Source: Streptomyces tardus (GTDB lineage Bacteria; Actinomycetota; Actinomycetes; Streptomycetales; Streptomycetaceae). From it: a stretch of DNA of 64,000 nt. Below the pieces are notes generated by a model, which saw only the letters and a list, made by a program, of their open reading frames with translations, had not been told where the DNA came from and made no database searches. Position numbers and translations under genes: made by a program. Below are positions 1 to 7,436 of the stretch, piece after piece. The stretch is taken from assembly GCF_018101125.2 (NCBI RefSeq), contig NZ_JAELVF020000002.1, forward strand, positions 213,853 through 277,852, written 5' to 3'. Within the stretch, counting starts at the first letter, position 1. Each line of letters opens with the position of its first letter.

Positions 1-158
1 TGGAGCTGTTCGGTGTAGTCGTCGTCGCCGTACGCGACCTGGTGGCCCTCGTTGGCCAGGGCGAGGGCGGCGAGGACCTCAGGGTGAGCCCCCGCGTAGT
101 TGTCGCTGGCGAAGCCGCGCAGTGCGGGGTCGTGGCGCCGCTTGGCGTCGGTCCTCAC
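1..158 (-). CDS. Threonine aldolase family protein, N-terminal 52 residues (runs off the window)
   Basis: The reverse strand reads from a GTG at 158 into residues containing GFASDNYAGAHPEVLAAL and then GHQVAYGDDDYTEQL. This is the usual N-terminus of low-specificity L-threonine aldolases (beta-eliminating lyase family, PLP-dependent), which split threonine to glycine and acetaldehyde. The active-site lysine lies outside the window, so activity cannot be judged. The GTG overlaps the TGA of the upstream SDR gene (GTGA), so the two are probably translated together. The family call is fairly secure from the SDNYAG..P and AYGDD motifs; the exact substrate is not known. Confidence 0.75.
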   Translation of the reverse strand, partial: MRTDAKRRHDPALRGFASDNYAGAHPEVLAALALANEGHQVAYGDDDYTEQL

Positions 159-919
159 GGCTGGGGAGTGAGCCACAGGCGTTTTCCGTTCACTTCCTCG
201 GTGGGCTTCTCCCACGTCCCGGCGATGGCCTCGGCCAGGTCCTTGACGTCGGTGAAGCCGGCGAACTTTGCGTTGGGGCGTTCGGCCCGCATCGCGTCGT
301 GGACCAGCGCCTTGATCACCAGGATCGCAGCCGCCGCCCGCGGCCCCTGCTCGCCCCCCGCCTTGCGGAACGCGTCGCCGAGCGCAAGCGTCCACGCCTC
401 GGCGGCGGCCTTGGCGGCGGCGTACGCGGCGTTGCCCGAGGTGGGTTTCGAGGCGCCGGCCGCGCTGATCAGCAGATAGCGGCCGTTGCTGCTGCGGTCC
501 AGGGCGCCCTCGAAGGCGAGGCTGGTGTGCTGGACGGTGCGGATCAGCAGGCTCTCCAGCGCCCCCCAGTCCCCGAGGTCGGTCTCGGCGAAGGTCCGCG
601 ACCCGCGCCAGCCGCCCACCAGGTGCACCAGTCCGTCGATCCGGCCGAACTCCTTCTCCGTACGGAGCGCCCAGGCCCGGGTGTCGTCCGGACTGAGCAG
701 GTCCACGGTGTCGCCGACGACCGTGGCGCCGCCGTGGGCGAAGCGCGCCGCGTCCACCCCGACCGCCAGCCGCTCGGGGTCGGAGTCCGAGGCCACCACG
801 ACCGCGCCCGCCTCTGCGAGCCGCAGCAGCAGCGCCTGTCCCGCGGGACCGCCCGCTCCGGCCACCGCCACCACGGCGCCTTCCAGCGCCCCGCTGTTGC
901 CCTCGCTCGCTGTGCTCAT
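155..919 (-). CDS. SDR family oxidoreductase
   Basis: A 254-residue short-chain dehydrogenase/reductase. The N-terminal Rossmann strand carries a glycine-rich cofactor loop at about residues 21-27 (AGAGGPAG, a variant of TGxxxGxG). The middle has LVHLVGGW where many SDRs have NNAG. The catalytic region LLISAAG followed by AAYAAAK supplies Ser, Tyr and Lys of the YxxxK motif. It would reduce or oxidise a small substrate with NAD(P); the substrate is not evident. The start is the ATG at 919 (MSTASEGNSG); the reading frame is open further upstream but runs into the DUF6421 gene. It lies 55 bp after DUF6421 and overlaps the threonine aldolase by 4 bp, so the three probably form one transcript. 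Confidence 0.8.
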   Translation of the reverse strand: MSTASEGNSGALEGAVVAVAGAGGPAGQALLLRLAEAGAVVVASDSDPERLAVGVDAARFAHGGATVVGDTVDLLSPDDTRAWALRTEKEFGRIDGLVHLVGGWRGSRTFAETDLGDWGALESLLIRTVQHTSLAFEGALDRSSNGRYLLISAAGASKPTSGNAAYAAAKAAAEAWTLALGDAFRKAGGEQGPRAAAAILVIKALVHDAMRAERPNAKFAGFTDVKDLAEAIAGTWEKPTEEVNGKRLWLTPQP

Positions 920-974
920 GCTCGCCTCCACTGCCCGTACCGTCCTGGTTGTCTCTCGTGCCGTGTCCGGCGCC

Positions 975-2393
975 TCACGCCGCGGCGGCCCTGGGGGCCT
1001 GCTCCGCCGTGATGCCCTTGGTCGACGCGATGACAGTGCGCAGCTTCTTCCCAAGTGCCTCGTAGAACATGCTCAGCGGGAACTCGTCGGGGTGCACCTC
1101 GTCGACGAGCTTGCGCGGCGGGAGCGAGAGGTCGAGGGCTTCCGCGCCCTTGGCCCAGGTGGAGCCGGGGTGCGGCGCGAGGTAGCCGGAGACCAGCTCG
1201 TAGGCCTTCAGCCAGTGCACGAGCTTGGGACGGTCGATGCCCTGGCGGTAGAGCGTCTCGATCTCCTCGCGCAGCTGCACGGTGACCTGCCGGGCCAGCT
1301 CCCAGTCGACGGTGAGCCGGTTGTCGGTCCAGCGCAGGGCGTTGTGACGGTGGAGGTAGGCGAAGAGCAGCTGCCCGCCGAGACCGTCGTAGTTGCGGTT
1401 GCGCTCGCCGGTGACCGGGAAGCGGAAGATCCGGTCGAGGATGACGGCGTACTGCACGTCCCGGCCCTGCGGGTAGCCGTCCTCCTCGAGCTTGACGGCT
1501 TCGTGGAAGGCGGTGAGGTCGCAGCGCAGCTCCTCCAGGCCGTACATCCAGAACGGCTGGCGCTGCTTGATCATGAACGGGTCGAACGGCAGGTCGCCGT
1601 GGCTGTGGGTGCGGTCGTGGACCATGTCCCACAGCACGAAGGCGTGCTGGGTGCGCGGGAGGTCGGTGAGCAGGCCCTTCGCGCTCTCGGGCAGCTCCAG
1701 GCTGGTGACCTCGCAGGCCGCCTCGACGACGCGGGAGAAGCGGGCGGCCTCGCGGTCGCAGAAGATTCCGCCCCAGGAGAAGCGCTCCGGCGCCTCGCGC
1801 ACGGCGATGGTCTCGGGGAAGAGCACCGCGGAGTTGGTGTCGTACCCGCTGGTGAAGTCCTCGAAGGTGATGCCGAGGAAGAGCGGGTTGTCGTAGCGGG
1901 TGCGCTCGAGGTCCGCGAGCCACTGGGGCCAGACCATCCGCAGGGCGACGGCCTCGAAGTTGCGGTCGGGGTTGCCGTTCTGCGTGTACATCGGGAAGAG
2001 GACCAGGTGCTGGCGGCCGTCCACGCGTTCCGCGGCGGGCTGGAAGGCGAGCAGCGAGTCCAGGAAGTCGGGTACGGCGAAGTCGGACGCGACCCAGCCG
2101 CGCAGGTCGGCGACGAGCGCCAGGTGGTACTCCCTGCCGTGCGGGAGCAGTGGGGAGAGCTGCTCGACCGCGGTGGCCATCCGGTCCACCTGGGCGCGCA
2201 CCTGCTCGGCGGCGGGGGCGTCGGGAGCGGTGAGGTCGACCGAGCCGTCGGCGGACTGCCAGGGGCGAATCGTCTCGACCGCGTCCTTGAGCTCGCTCCA
2301 CGCGGGGTGGGACACCACGGGCTCGATCGTTGACTCACTGTGGGCAGCACGAACGGCGCCGCCGGCGGTGGGTGACGAGAGGGTTTCCGTCAT
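975..2393 (-). CDS. DUF6421 family protein
   Basis: A 472-residue soluble protein of unknown function, which I recall as the actinobacterial DUF6421 family. No signal peptide or membrane segment is visible. Motifs such as MYTQNGNPDRNFEAVALRMVW, a WGGIFCDREAARFSRVVEAA stretch, and VLWDMVHDRTHSHGDLPFDPF, with several His and Asp residues, suggest an enzyme, but no known catalytic pattern is complete. The ATG at 2393 is preceded by TGTGGAGG at a suitable distance. It is first in a probable operon with the SDR and threonine aldolase. Function should be treated as unknown; the family name is from memory and not checked. Confidence 0.65.
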   Translation of the reverse strand: MTETLSSPTAGGAVRAAHSESTIEPVVSHPAWSELKDAVETIRPWQSADGSVDLTAPDAPAAEQVRAQVDRMATAVEQLSPLLPHGREYHLALVADLRGWVASDFAVPDFLDSLLAFQPAAERVDGRQHLVLFPMYTQNGNPDRNFEAVALRMVWPQWLADLERTRYDNPLFLGITFEDFTSGYDTNSAVLFPETIAVREAPERFSWGGIFCDREAARFSRVVEAACEVTSLELPESAKGLLTDLPRTQHAFVLWDMVHDRTHSHGDLPFDPFMIKQRQPFWMYGLEELRCDLTAFHEAVKLEEDGYPQGRDVQYAVILDRIFRFPVTGERNRNYDGLGGQLLFAYLHRHNALRWTDNRLTVDWELARQVTVQLREEIETLYRQGIDRPKLVHWLKAYELVSGYLAPHPGSTWAKGAEALDLSLPPRKLVDEVHPDEFPLSMFYEALGKKLRTVIASTKGITAEQAPRAAAA

Positions 2394-2722
2394 GAGCGTG
2401 CCTCCACAGGAAAAAATCGCGTGTGGCTACGTTAACCGGTCAGCATTCCCCTACTCAAGGTCGAAGACTGTAAATCTTCCGGCTCTGGGTGCGATCAAGG
2501 CAACATTTTCCCGTCAAGAACTTCTTAGATGCTATGTTCGCCCACATTTGTCCGCATCAGGATCTTCGATTCGCCGAACAGCCGCCCGCCCGGCCGCTCT
2601 TGGGCCGGCCATGGACTGTTCACCACTGCTCCGGCCGCCCACCGCCCGGCCGCCGCCTGCCGGCCCGCTCGTGGATCTAGGGTGGTCGGACGAAGTCGGC
2701 GCAGGCAGAGAGCGAGCAGCTG
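2394..2722. other. Divergent intergenic region, no gene seen
   Basis: 329 bp separate the divergent DUF6421 (minus) and GDPD (plus) genes. It is clearly more AT-rich than its surroundings, as expected of promoters. A short inverted repeat GAAGA-N7-TCTTC lies near 2463-2479. No -10/-35 pair could be assigned with confidence. Confidence 0.5.
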
Positions 2723-3406
2723 GTGTCCCTACTGACTGTCGGCCACCGCGGCGTGATGGGTGTCGAACCGGAGAACACGCTCCGGTCCTTCCGGCACGCC
2801 GACCGCCTCGGTCTCGACGCGATCGAGCTGGACCTCCACCTGAGCAAGGACGGCGCGCTCGTCGTCATGCACGACACCACCGTGGACCGCACGACCGACG
2901 GCACCGGCGCCATCGGTGACCTCACCCTCGCCGAACTGCGCGGACTGGACGCCGGGTCGGGCGAGCAGGTGCCGGTCTTCGAGGAGGTCGTCGACACGGT
3001 CCGCTCGCCCCTGCAGGCGGAGATCAAGGACGTCGCCGCGGCCCGGGTGCTCGCCGAGGTGATCGCCCGACGCGAGCTGCACGACCGGGTCACGGTCATC
3101 TCCTTCCACGCCGCGGCGCTGCGCGAAACGCGCGCACTGCTGCCGGAGATCCCGCTGGTACTGGTCACCGGACGCTCCACCCCGACCGCCGCGGCACGCG
3201 CGGTGGAGCTGGGCGCGCACATGGTCTCCTGCGATCTGCGGCACCTGACACCGGACGTCGTCCGGGAGTGCCGCGAGGCGGGGCTGAAGGTCATCAGCTG
3301 GACGGTGAACACCGCCGAAGACCTGGGCCGCGCAAGGGAGTTGGAGCTGGACGGTGTCGTCACCGACCTGCCGGAGATCAGCGCGGCGCTGCGCCCAGCG
3401 GTTTGA
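2723..3406 (+). CDS. Glycerophosphodiester phosphodiesterase family protein
   Basis: A 227-residue GDPD-type TIM barrel, cytoplasmic (no signal peptide). It hydrolyses glycerophosphodiesters to sn-glycerol-3-phosphate and an alcohol. The N-terminus reads VGHRGVMGVEPENT with the catalytic His and Arg, followed by AIELDLHLSKDGALVVMHD with the metal-binding Glu/Asp and second His, and a C-terminal VISWTVNTAEDL with the family Trp. Length is normal for short bacterial GDPDs. GTG at 2723 is the most upstream plausible start; the ribosome site (GAGAGCGAGC) is weak. The last 29 bp overlap the convergent GNAT gene. Confidence 0.88.
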   Translation: MSLLTVGHRGVMGVEPENTLRSFRHADRLGLDAIELDLHLSKDGALVVMHDTTVDRTTDGTGAIGDLTLAELRGLDAGSGEQVPVFEEVVDTVRSPLQAEIKDVAAARVLAEVIARRELHDRVTVISFHAAALRETRALLPEIPLVLVTGRSTPTAAARAVELGAHMVSCDLRHLTPDVVRECREAGLKVISWTVNTAEDLGRARELELDGVVTDLPEISAALRPAV

Positions 3407-3944
3407 GCAGCACCTCGAAGCAGAGGTCGGGCCGCCGCGGCAGACCGAAGCGCTCGTCGCCGTACGGGAAGGGCTGCAGCTCGCCCGTACGGCGATAGCC
3501 GCGCCGCTCGTACCAGGCGATCAGGTCCTCGCGCGCCGAGATGACCGTCATCCGCATCTCCCGCGCTCCCCACCGGTGCGCCGCGAGCCGTTCGGCCTCC
3601 GCGAGCACCTGCCGCCCGACACCCCCCGCCTGCGCCTCGGGACGCACGGCGAACATCCCGAAGTAGGCGGCGGGGCCCGCCCCGGACTCGCGCCGTTCCA
3701 GGTGGCAGCAGGCGACCGTACCGCCGGACCGCTCGACCACCAGCACCAGCCCGTCCGGGGCGTCGACCAGATCGGCCACACCCTCGTGGTCGGTGCGCCG
3801 GCCGTCCAGCAGATCCGCCTCGGTCGTCCATCCGACACGGCTGGCCTCGCCCCGGTAGGCCGACTCCACCAGCGCGACCAGCGCGGGTACGTCGTCGGCG
3901 GTCGCGGCCCGGAAGCTCAGCGCAGCAGCGAGGGAAATCTCCAT
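3378..3944 (-). CDS. GNAT family N-acetyltransferase
   Basis: A 188-residue acetyl-CoA-dependent acyltransferase. After an N-terminal FRAATADDVPALVALV it carries the motif A region MFAVRPEAQAGGVGRQVLAEAE with the Q-x-x-G-x-G pyrophosphate-binding loop, then the motif B region YERRGYRRTGE. The acceptor is unknown. The start ATG at 3944 is chosen because homology begins there and upstream sequence belongs to another reading. Its 3' end overlaps the GDPD stop by 29 bp in convergent orientation, so the two transcripts can form antisense overlap. It is divergent from the VOC gene with 42 bp between. Confidence 0.85.
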   Translation of the reverse strand: MEISLAAALSFRAATADDVPALVALVESAYRGEASRVGWTTEADLLDGRRTDHEGVADLVDAPDGLVLVVERSGGTVACCHLERRESGAGPAAYFGMFAVRPEAQAGGVGRQVLAEAERLAAHRWGAREMRMTVISAREDLIAWYERRGYRRTGELQPFPYGDERFGLPRRPDLCFEVLLKPLGAAPR

Positions 3945-3986
3945 GGCGGCGAGCCTAACGCGGAGCCGGGCCCTATCGTCGGCCGC

Positions 3987-4388
3987 ATGGTGCACGTACT
4001 GAGCAGCCGCGTACTGCTGCGTCCGACCGATCCCGCAGCCGCCAGGGACTTCTACGGCCGCGTCCTCGGCCTCGCGGTCCAGCGCGAGTTCGAGACGGGG
4101 CCGGGCCCGGAGGACCTCGGCACGGTCTACTTCCTCGGCGGCGGTTTCCTCGAACTCTCCGGCCGCGCCGAGCAGCCCCTGAACCCGGGCCTGCGCCTGT
4201 GGCTCCAGGTCCTCGACGTCGAGGCGGCCCACCGCGAACTTCGCGAGCGGGGCGCGCAGATCACGCGTCCGCCGGTGCGCGAGCCGTGGGGGCTGGTCGA
4301 GATGTGGGTGGCGGCCCCGGACGGGGTGAGCCTGTGCGTCGTGGAGATCCCCGCCGACCATCCACTGCGCTACCGGCCCGCCCCCTGA
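3987..4388 (+). CDS. VOC family (glyoxalase/bleomycin-resistance fold) protein
   Basis: A 133-residue single-domain vicinal oxygen chelate protein. It contains RDFYGRVLGLAVQREF near residues 18-33, a central FLGGGFLELSGRAEQ, and the C-terminal EPWGLVEMWVAAPDGVSLCVVE that closes the fold. The spacing matches one betaalphabetabetabeta pair. The usual metal-ligand Glu near the C-terminus is present (VVEIP). Substrate unknown: this group includes glyoxalases, dioxygenases and fosfomycin/bleomycin resistance proteins, and nothing nearby decides. It shares a 42-bp divergent promoter region with the GNAT gene. Confidence 0.8.
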   Translation: MVHVLSSRVLLRPTDPAAARDFYGRVLGLAVQREFETGPGPEDLGTVYFLGGGFLELSGRAEQPLNPGLRLWLQVLDVEAAHRELRERGAQITRPPVREPWGLVEMWVAAPDGVSLCVVEIPADHPLRYRPAP

Positions 4389-4391
4389 GCG

Positions 4392-4411
4392 GACCGGCCA
4401 CCCTGCCGGTC
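4392..4411 (+). terminator. Possible weak terminator after the VOC gene
   Basis: GACCGGC and GCCGGTC form a 7-bp stem around a 6-nt loop just 3 bp after the VOC stop codon. There is no U-tract, which is common in Streptomyces, so the call rests only on position and stem. Confidence 0.35.
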
Positions 4412-4566
4412 GGCCGCGCACGGCGGCGAACGCCGGGGCCGTGCGGGACCGTCCGGGAGCGCGCACCCCCGCGCACGGCGCGAGCGGGCGTGCTCCCCTG
4501 CGCTCCCGTACGGCGCCGCCTCCCGGGTAGGTCGCGGGTGACGGGTGCGCAGTCACGGAGGTGGGG

Positions 4567-5238
4567 ATGCACGGACCGCCGTTGGTGGGGTGGCTGCTGG
4601 TCCTGGTGTGCGCGACGGCGGGCGCGGTGTGCCTGGCGCGCTCGCGGCGGAGGACCGGCGGGCCGGAGCGTCGGAGCGCGTGGCTGGAGACGGCGATGGG
4701 GTTCTCGATGGCGCTGATGGCGGTGCCCGGTTCGCCGGTGCCTGCACCGGTGTTCGCCGTGGTCTTCGTCGGCATCGGGCTCGTCGCGGCCCTGCTCTGG
4801 GCCCGTAACGGCCCGGGCCCGGGCCGGCGGCATCTGCCCCACCATCTGATCGAGGCCGGCGCGATGGCCGCGATGGCACTGGGTGCTCTCGGTTCCGGTG
4901 GCGGGCCCGGAGGCCATGCCGCGCACAGTGGCGGCGGCGCGCACGGGGGCGGCGTCGGCCTGCCGGCAGCACTGCTCGCCTGCTACTTCCTGGTCTGCGC
5001 CCTGCGCCGCGCCGCCTCACTGGCCACCGTCCCGTCCCCGGCCGCCGCCCAGGCGGTCGTCGCCCCGGCAAACGCTGTCCCGGCGGCCGCCTCCCCCGTG
5101 GTCGCCGGCCCGTACGCGGTCGCCGCGACGCCGACCGCGACGCCCGCTCCTGTACCAGGCCTCGCGGCGCTCCCGGAGACCGCGCACGCCTGCCGGGCGG
5201 CCCTGGCCCTGGCGACCGCGATGATGCTGCTGCTCTGA
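4567..5238 (+). CDS. DUF5134 domain-containing integral membrane protein
   Basis: About 223 residues with five or six hydrophobic segments (for example WLLVLVCATAGAVCLA, VFAVVFVGIGLVAALLW and AALLACYFLVCAL). A Gly/His-rich loop (about residues 115-135) and a Pro/Ala-rich stretch follow before a last membrane segment ending in MMLLL. This matches the DUF5134 family common in Streptomyces; function unknown. I chose the ATG at 4567 and not the GTG at 4561, because GGAGG at 4557-4561 is spaced correctly only for the ATG. The M56 peptidase gene follows 173 bp later on the same strand, a pairing that may be functional. Confidence 0.65.
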   Translation: MHGPPLVGWLLVLVCATAGAVCLARSRRRTGGPERRSAWLETAMGFSMALMAVPGSPVPAPVFAVVFVGIGLVAALLWARNGPGPGRRHLPHHLIEAGAMAAMALGALGSGGGPGGHAAHSGGGAHGGGVGLPAALLACYFLVCALRRAASLATVPSPAAAQAVVAPANAVPAAASPVVAGPYAVAATPTATPAPVPGLAALPETAHACRAALALATAMMLLL

Positions 5239-5411
5239 GCCGCCGCCCCACCCGGTTCCGCACCCGCGCCCCGCCCGGGCGCCGAGGGTCCGCACCGCCG
5301 AGTCCCGACGGCCGCCTCGGCGTCACCGAAGAGCCGAACCGGGCTGAGTCGTACGTCACTTCACGTTCACCGTCGTACCTGCCACGAGCGCGGGCGCCAT
5401 AGGCTGGGGCC

Positions 5412-6353
5412 ATGATGGTCGCGCTGGCGCTGCTGCTCCTGGGTGGACTGACCGCGTCGATGGCGCCGCGGATGCTGGCCCGGAGTGTCTGGCCCGACCG
5501 CGAACCGGTGCTCGCCCTGTGGGTCTGGCAGTGCGTGGTTGCCGCGGTGCTGCTGTGCTGCGTCCTCGCGATGGCCCTGAGCGCCGCCGAGGCGTGGCAG
5601 GCCGTGCGCGGCCATGTCTTCGGGCCTGCCCCGCAGCAGGTGATCGAGGCGTACGCGCTGTCGGCCGAGGGACACACCTGGGCCGCCGCTCTCGCGGTGC
5701 TGCTGTTCTGCGGCGGCGCCTGGACGGCCGCGATGCTCACCCGAGAGGTGCTTGCCGCCCGCAGCCGTCGGCGTCGGCGCCGCGAGGAGCTGCGCGAGCG
5801 GGCTCCGCTGCTGCCGGGCGAGGAGGAGGATGCCGAACGCCGCGTGATCGTACTGGAGGGCGAGCGTCCCGAAGCGTGGTGGCTGCCGGGCAGTCCGCCG
5901 CGGCTTGTGGTGACCTCCGCCGCCCTGCGACGGCTGCGCGGACGGCAGCTGGACGCGGTGCTCGCCCACGAGGAGGGCCATGTGCGCGCCCGTCACGACT
6001 GGTTGCTGCACTCCTCCTCCGCGCTGGCCACGGCTTTCCCGCAGGTGCCGGTGTTCCGCGCGTTCCGGGTGCAGATGCACCGGCTCGTGGAGCTGGCCGC
6101 CGACGACGTGGCCTCGCGACGGTACGGACGACTGACCACGGCCCTGGCGCTGGTCGGCCTGAACGAGGACCGCGGCGTCTTCGGCCCCTGCCCGCTGCCA
6201 CACGGGGGCGTCCCCCAGCGGGTGGACCGTCTGCTGGCACCCGCCGACCGGATGAGCCTGTCGCGACGGGTGCGGATGACGGCAGTGGCCTCGCTGGTGC
6301 CGGTCGTACCGGTAATGGTCGCCTTCGTCCCGGGGCTGTACGCGCTCAACTGA
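5412..6353 (+). CDS. M56 family membrane metallopeptidase (BlaR1/MecR1-like protease domain)
   Basis: A 313-residue membrane protein with N-terminal transmembrane helices (residues about 1-15, 40-60 and 95-115), an Arg-rich cytoplasmic loop, the zinc-protease motif HEEGH (about residues 186-190), and ELAADDVA further on supplying the third metal ligand. One membrane helix closes the C-terminus. BlaR1/MecR1 relatives cleave regulators such as BlaI/CopY, but no penicillin-sensor domain and no BlaI-type repressor gene are visible here, so the substrate is open. It lies downstream of DUF5134 in the same orientation. Confidence 0.82.
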   Translation: MMVALALLLLGGLTASMAPRMLARSVWPDREPVLALWVWQCVVAAVLLCCVLAMALSAAEAWQAVRGHVFGPAPQQVIEAYALSAEGHTWAAALAVLLFCGGAWTAAMLTREVLAARSRRRRRREELRERAPLLPGEEEDAERRVIVLEGERPEAWWLPGSPPRLVVTSAALRRLRGRQLDAVLAHEEGHVRARHDWLLHSSSALATAFPQVPVFRAFRVQMHRLVELAADDVASRRYGRLTTALALVGLNEDRGVFGPCPLPHGGVPQRVDRLLAPADRMSLSRRVRMTAVASLVPVVPVMVAFVPGLYALN

Positions 6354-6470
6354 CCGCCGTCCGCGGCGAGTCGGCGCGGTGCGTACGCGGAGCGCCGCGG
6401 ACACGGGCGCAGCACCCGCGCGCTCCGCACCCGCTGCCCGGCGGGCAGCGGTCCGCCCGTCCCCCGACTG

Positions 6471-6525
6471 CCGTTCGCACGGCTTCCGTTCACACGGCTT
6501 CCGTTCACACAGCTTGCGTTCGCAG
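6471..6525. repeat. 15-bp tandem repeat, about 3.7 copies
   Basis: The unit CCGTTCACACGGCTT recurs with small changes at 6471, 6486 and 6501, with a partial fourth copy at 6516. It lies in the 420-bp gap between the M56 and TetR genes, where no coding sequence is convincing. Confidence 0.75.
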
Positions 6526-6610
6526 CCGACGGATGTCCGCGCTCCCGCACCGAGCCCCACCGAACGGAAGTGACGTGAATCACAGGGCCCGCTCTGCCGT
6601 GGACAGCACT

Positions 6611-6639
6611 GAAGGGGGCGGCGCAACGCCGCCCCCTTC
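6611..6639 (+). terminator. Strong hairpin terminator
   Basis: A perfect 13-bp stem (GAAGGGGGCGGCG paired with CGCCGCCCCCTTC) closes a 3-nt loop CAA. It lies between the M56 gene and the TetR gene, followed by TCTG, and is a good candidate for the terminator of the upstream transcript. Confidence 0.75.
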
Positions 6640-6645
6640 TGCGAC

Positions 6646-6684
6646 AACCGGTACGGGCGATCCCCCGCGTCGCCCGTACCGGTT
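6646..6684. terminator. Second long hairpin, possible terminator or attenuator
   Basis: A perfect 15-bp stem (AACCGGTACGGGCGA paired with TCGCCCGTACCGGTT) with a 9-nt loop lies 6 bp after the previous hairpin. Two strong hairpins in tandem insulate the TetR gene from upstream transcription. Confidence 0.55.
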
Positions 6685-6739
6685 CTCATTGCCCCCGAAG
6701 TCCGCACCGGGCGGAACTCCGCAGGCCCTGCTGAGTATA

Positions 6740-6758
6740 TTGGCTGGGAGCCAGCCAA
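6740..6758 (+). promoter_or_regulatory. Probable TetR operator
   Basis: A perfect inverted repeat TTGGCTGG-GAG-CCAGCCAA, immediately after an AT-rich GAGTATA that could be a -10 element, and 15 bp upstream of the TetR start codon. Size and position fit an autoregulatory TetR operator. Confidence 0.6.
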
Positions 6759-6773
6759 CGCAGGAGCTACAGC

Positions 6774-7433
6774 ATGTCGCCTAGAAGCGCCGCGGTCAAC
6801 GAGGAGTTGCGCCGCCGATCCCGAGAACGCCTCCTCCAGGCGACAATCGAGCTGGTCGACGAGCGGGGTTACGAAGCAACTACTTTGGGCAGCATCGCCG
6901 ATCGTGCCGGTACGGCGAGGGGGCTGGTCTCCTACTACTTCCCCGGGAAGCGCCAGCTGCTCCAGTCCGCGGTCCATCGGCTGATGCACCTCAGGCTGGA
7001 ACGGGCACTGGGCGCCGCGGCGCTGACCCCGGGCGCCGACGCGGGTCAGGACCAGCTCGCCCGGGCGATCGACGCGATCCTCGGCCTCGCCGAGGACCAC
7101 CCGCTGCTGATGCGCACGCACATGGCCGGGATCCTCCAGCAGGAGGGCTTCGTGCGGTGCGAGGAGCAGCAGCGCCTGGCCGAGCTGCTGCGGCGGGCGA
7201 TGGTGGACTACGGATCCGACGATCCGGACGCCGACTACCCGCTGCTGCGGGCGCTGTTGATGGGCGCGATGGTCGCCGTACTGCTGCCGGGCGCCCCGAT
7301 GCCGCTGTCGCGGCTGCGCGCGGAGCTCTTCGACCGGTACGGCCTGGAGTGGCAGTTGGGCGTTCCGCCGGGCGGGACGACCCGCCCGGCGGAACCGGTC
7401 ACCCGGAAGCCGGGTGGATCCGCCGGCGACTGA
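6774..7433 (+). CDS. TetR/AcrR family transcriptional regulator
   Basis: A 219-residue regulator. The N-terminal DNA-binding domain has RLLQATIELVDERGYEATT followed by the helix-turn-helix IADRAGTARGLVSYYFPGKR (about residues 40-60). The rest is a helical ligand-binding domain that gives no hint of the ligand. ATG at 6774 has GGAG at a good distance. It has its own probable operator (6740-6758) and is preceded by two hairpins, so it is likely monocistronic and autoregulated. It is convergent with the LVIVD gene, with only 3 bp between stop codons, so no neighbour is an obvious target. Confidence 0.88.
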   Translation: MSPRSAAVNEELRRRSRERLLQATIELVDERGYEATTLGSIADRAGTARGLVSYYFPGKRQLLQSAVHRLMHLRLERALGAAALTPGADAGQDQLARAIDAILGLAEDHPLLMRTHMAGILQQEGFVRCEEQQRLAELLRRAMVDYGSDDPDADYPLLRALLMGAMVAVLLPGAPMPLSRLRAELFDRYGLEWQLGVPPGGTTRPAEPVTRKPGGSAGD

Positions 7434-7436
7434 GCG

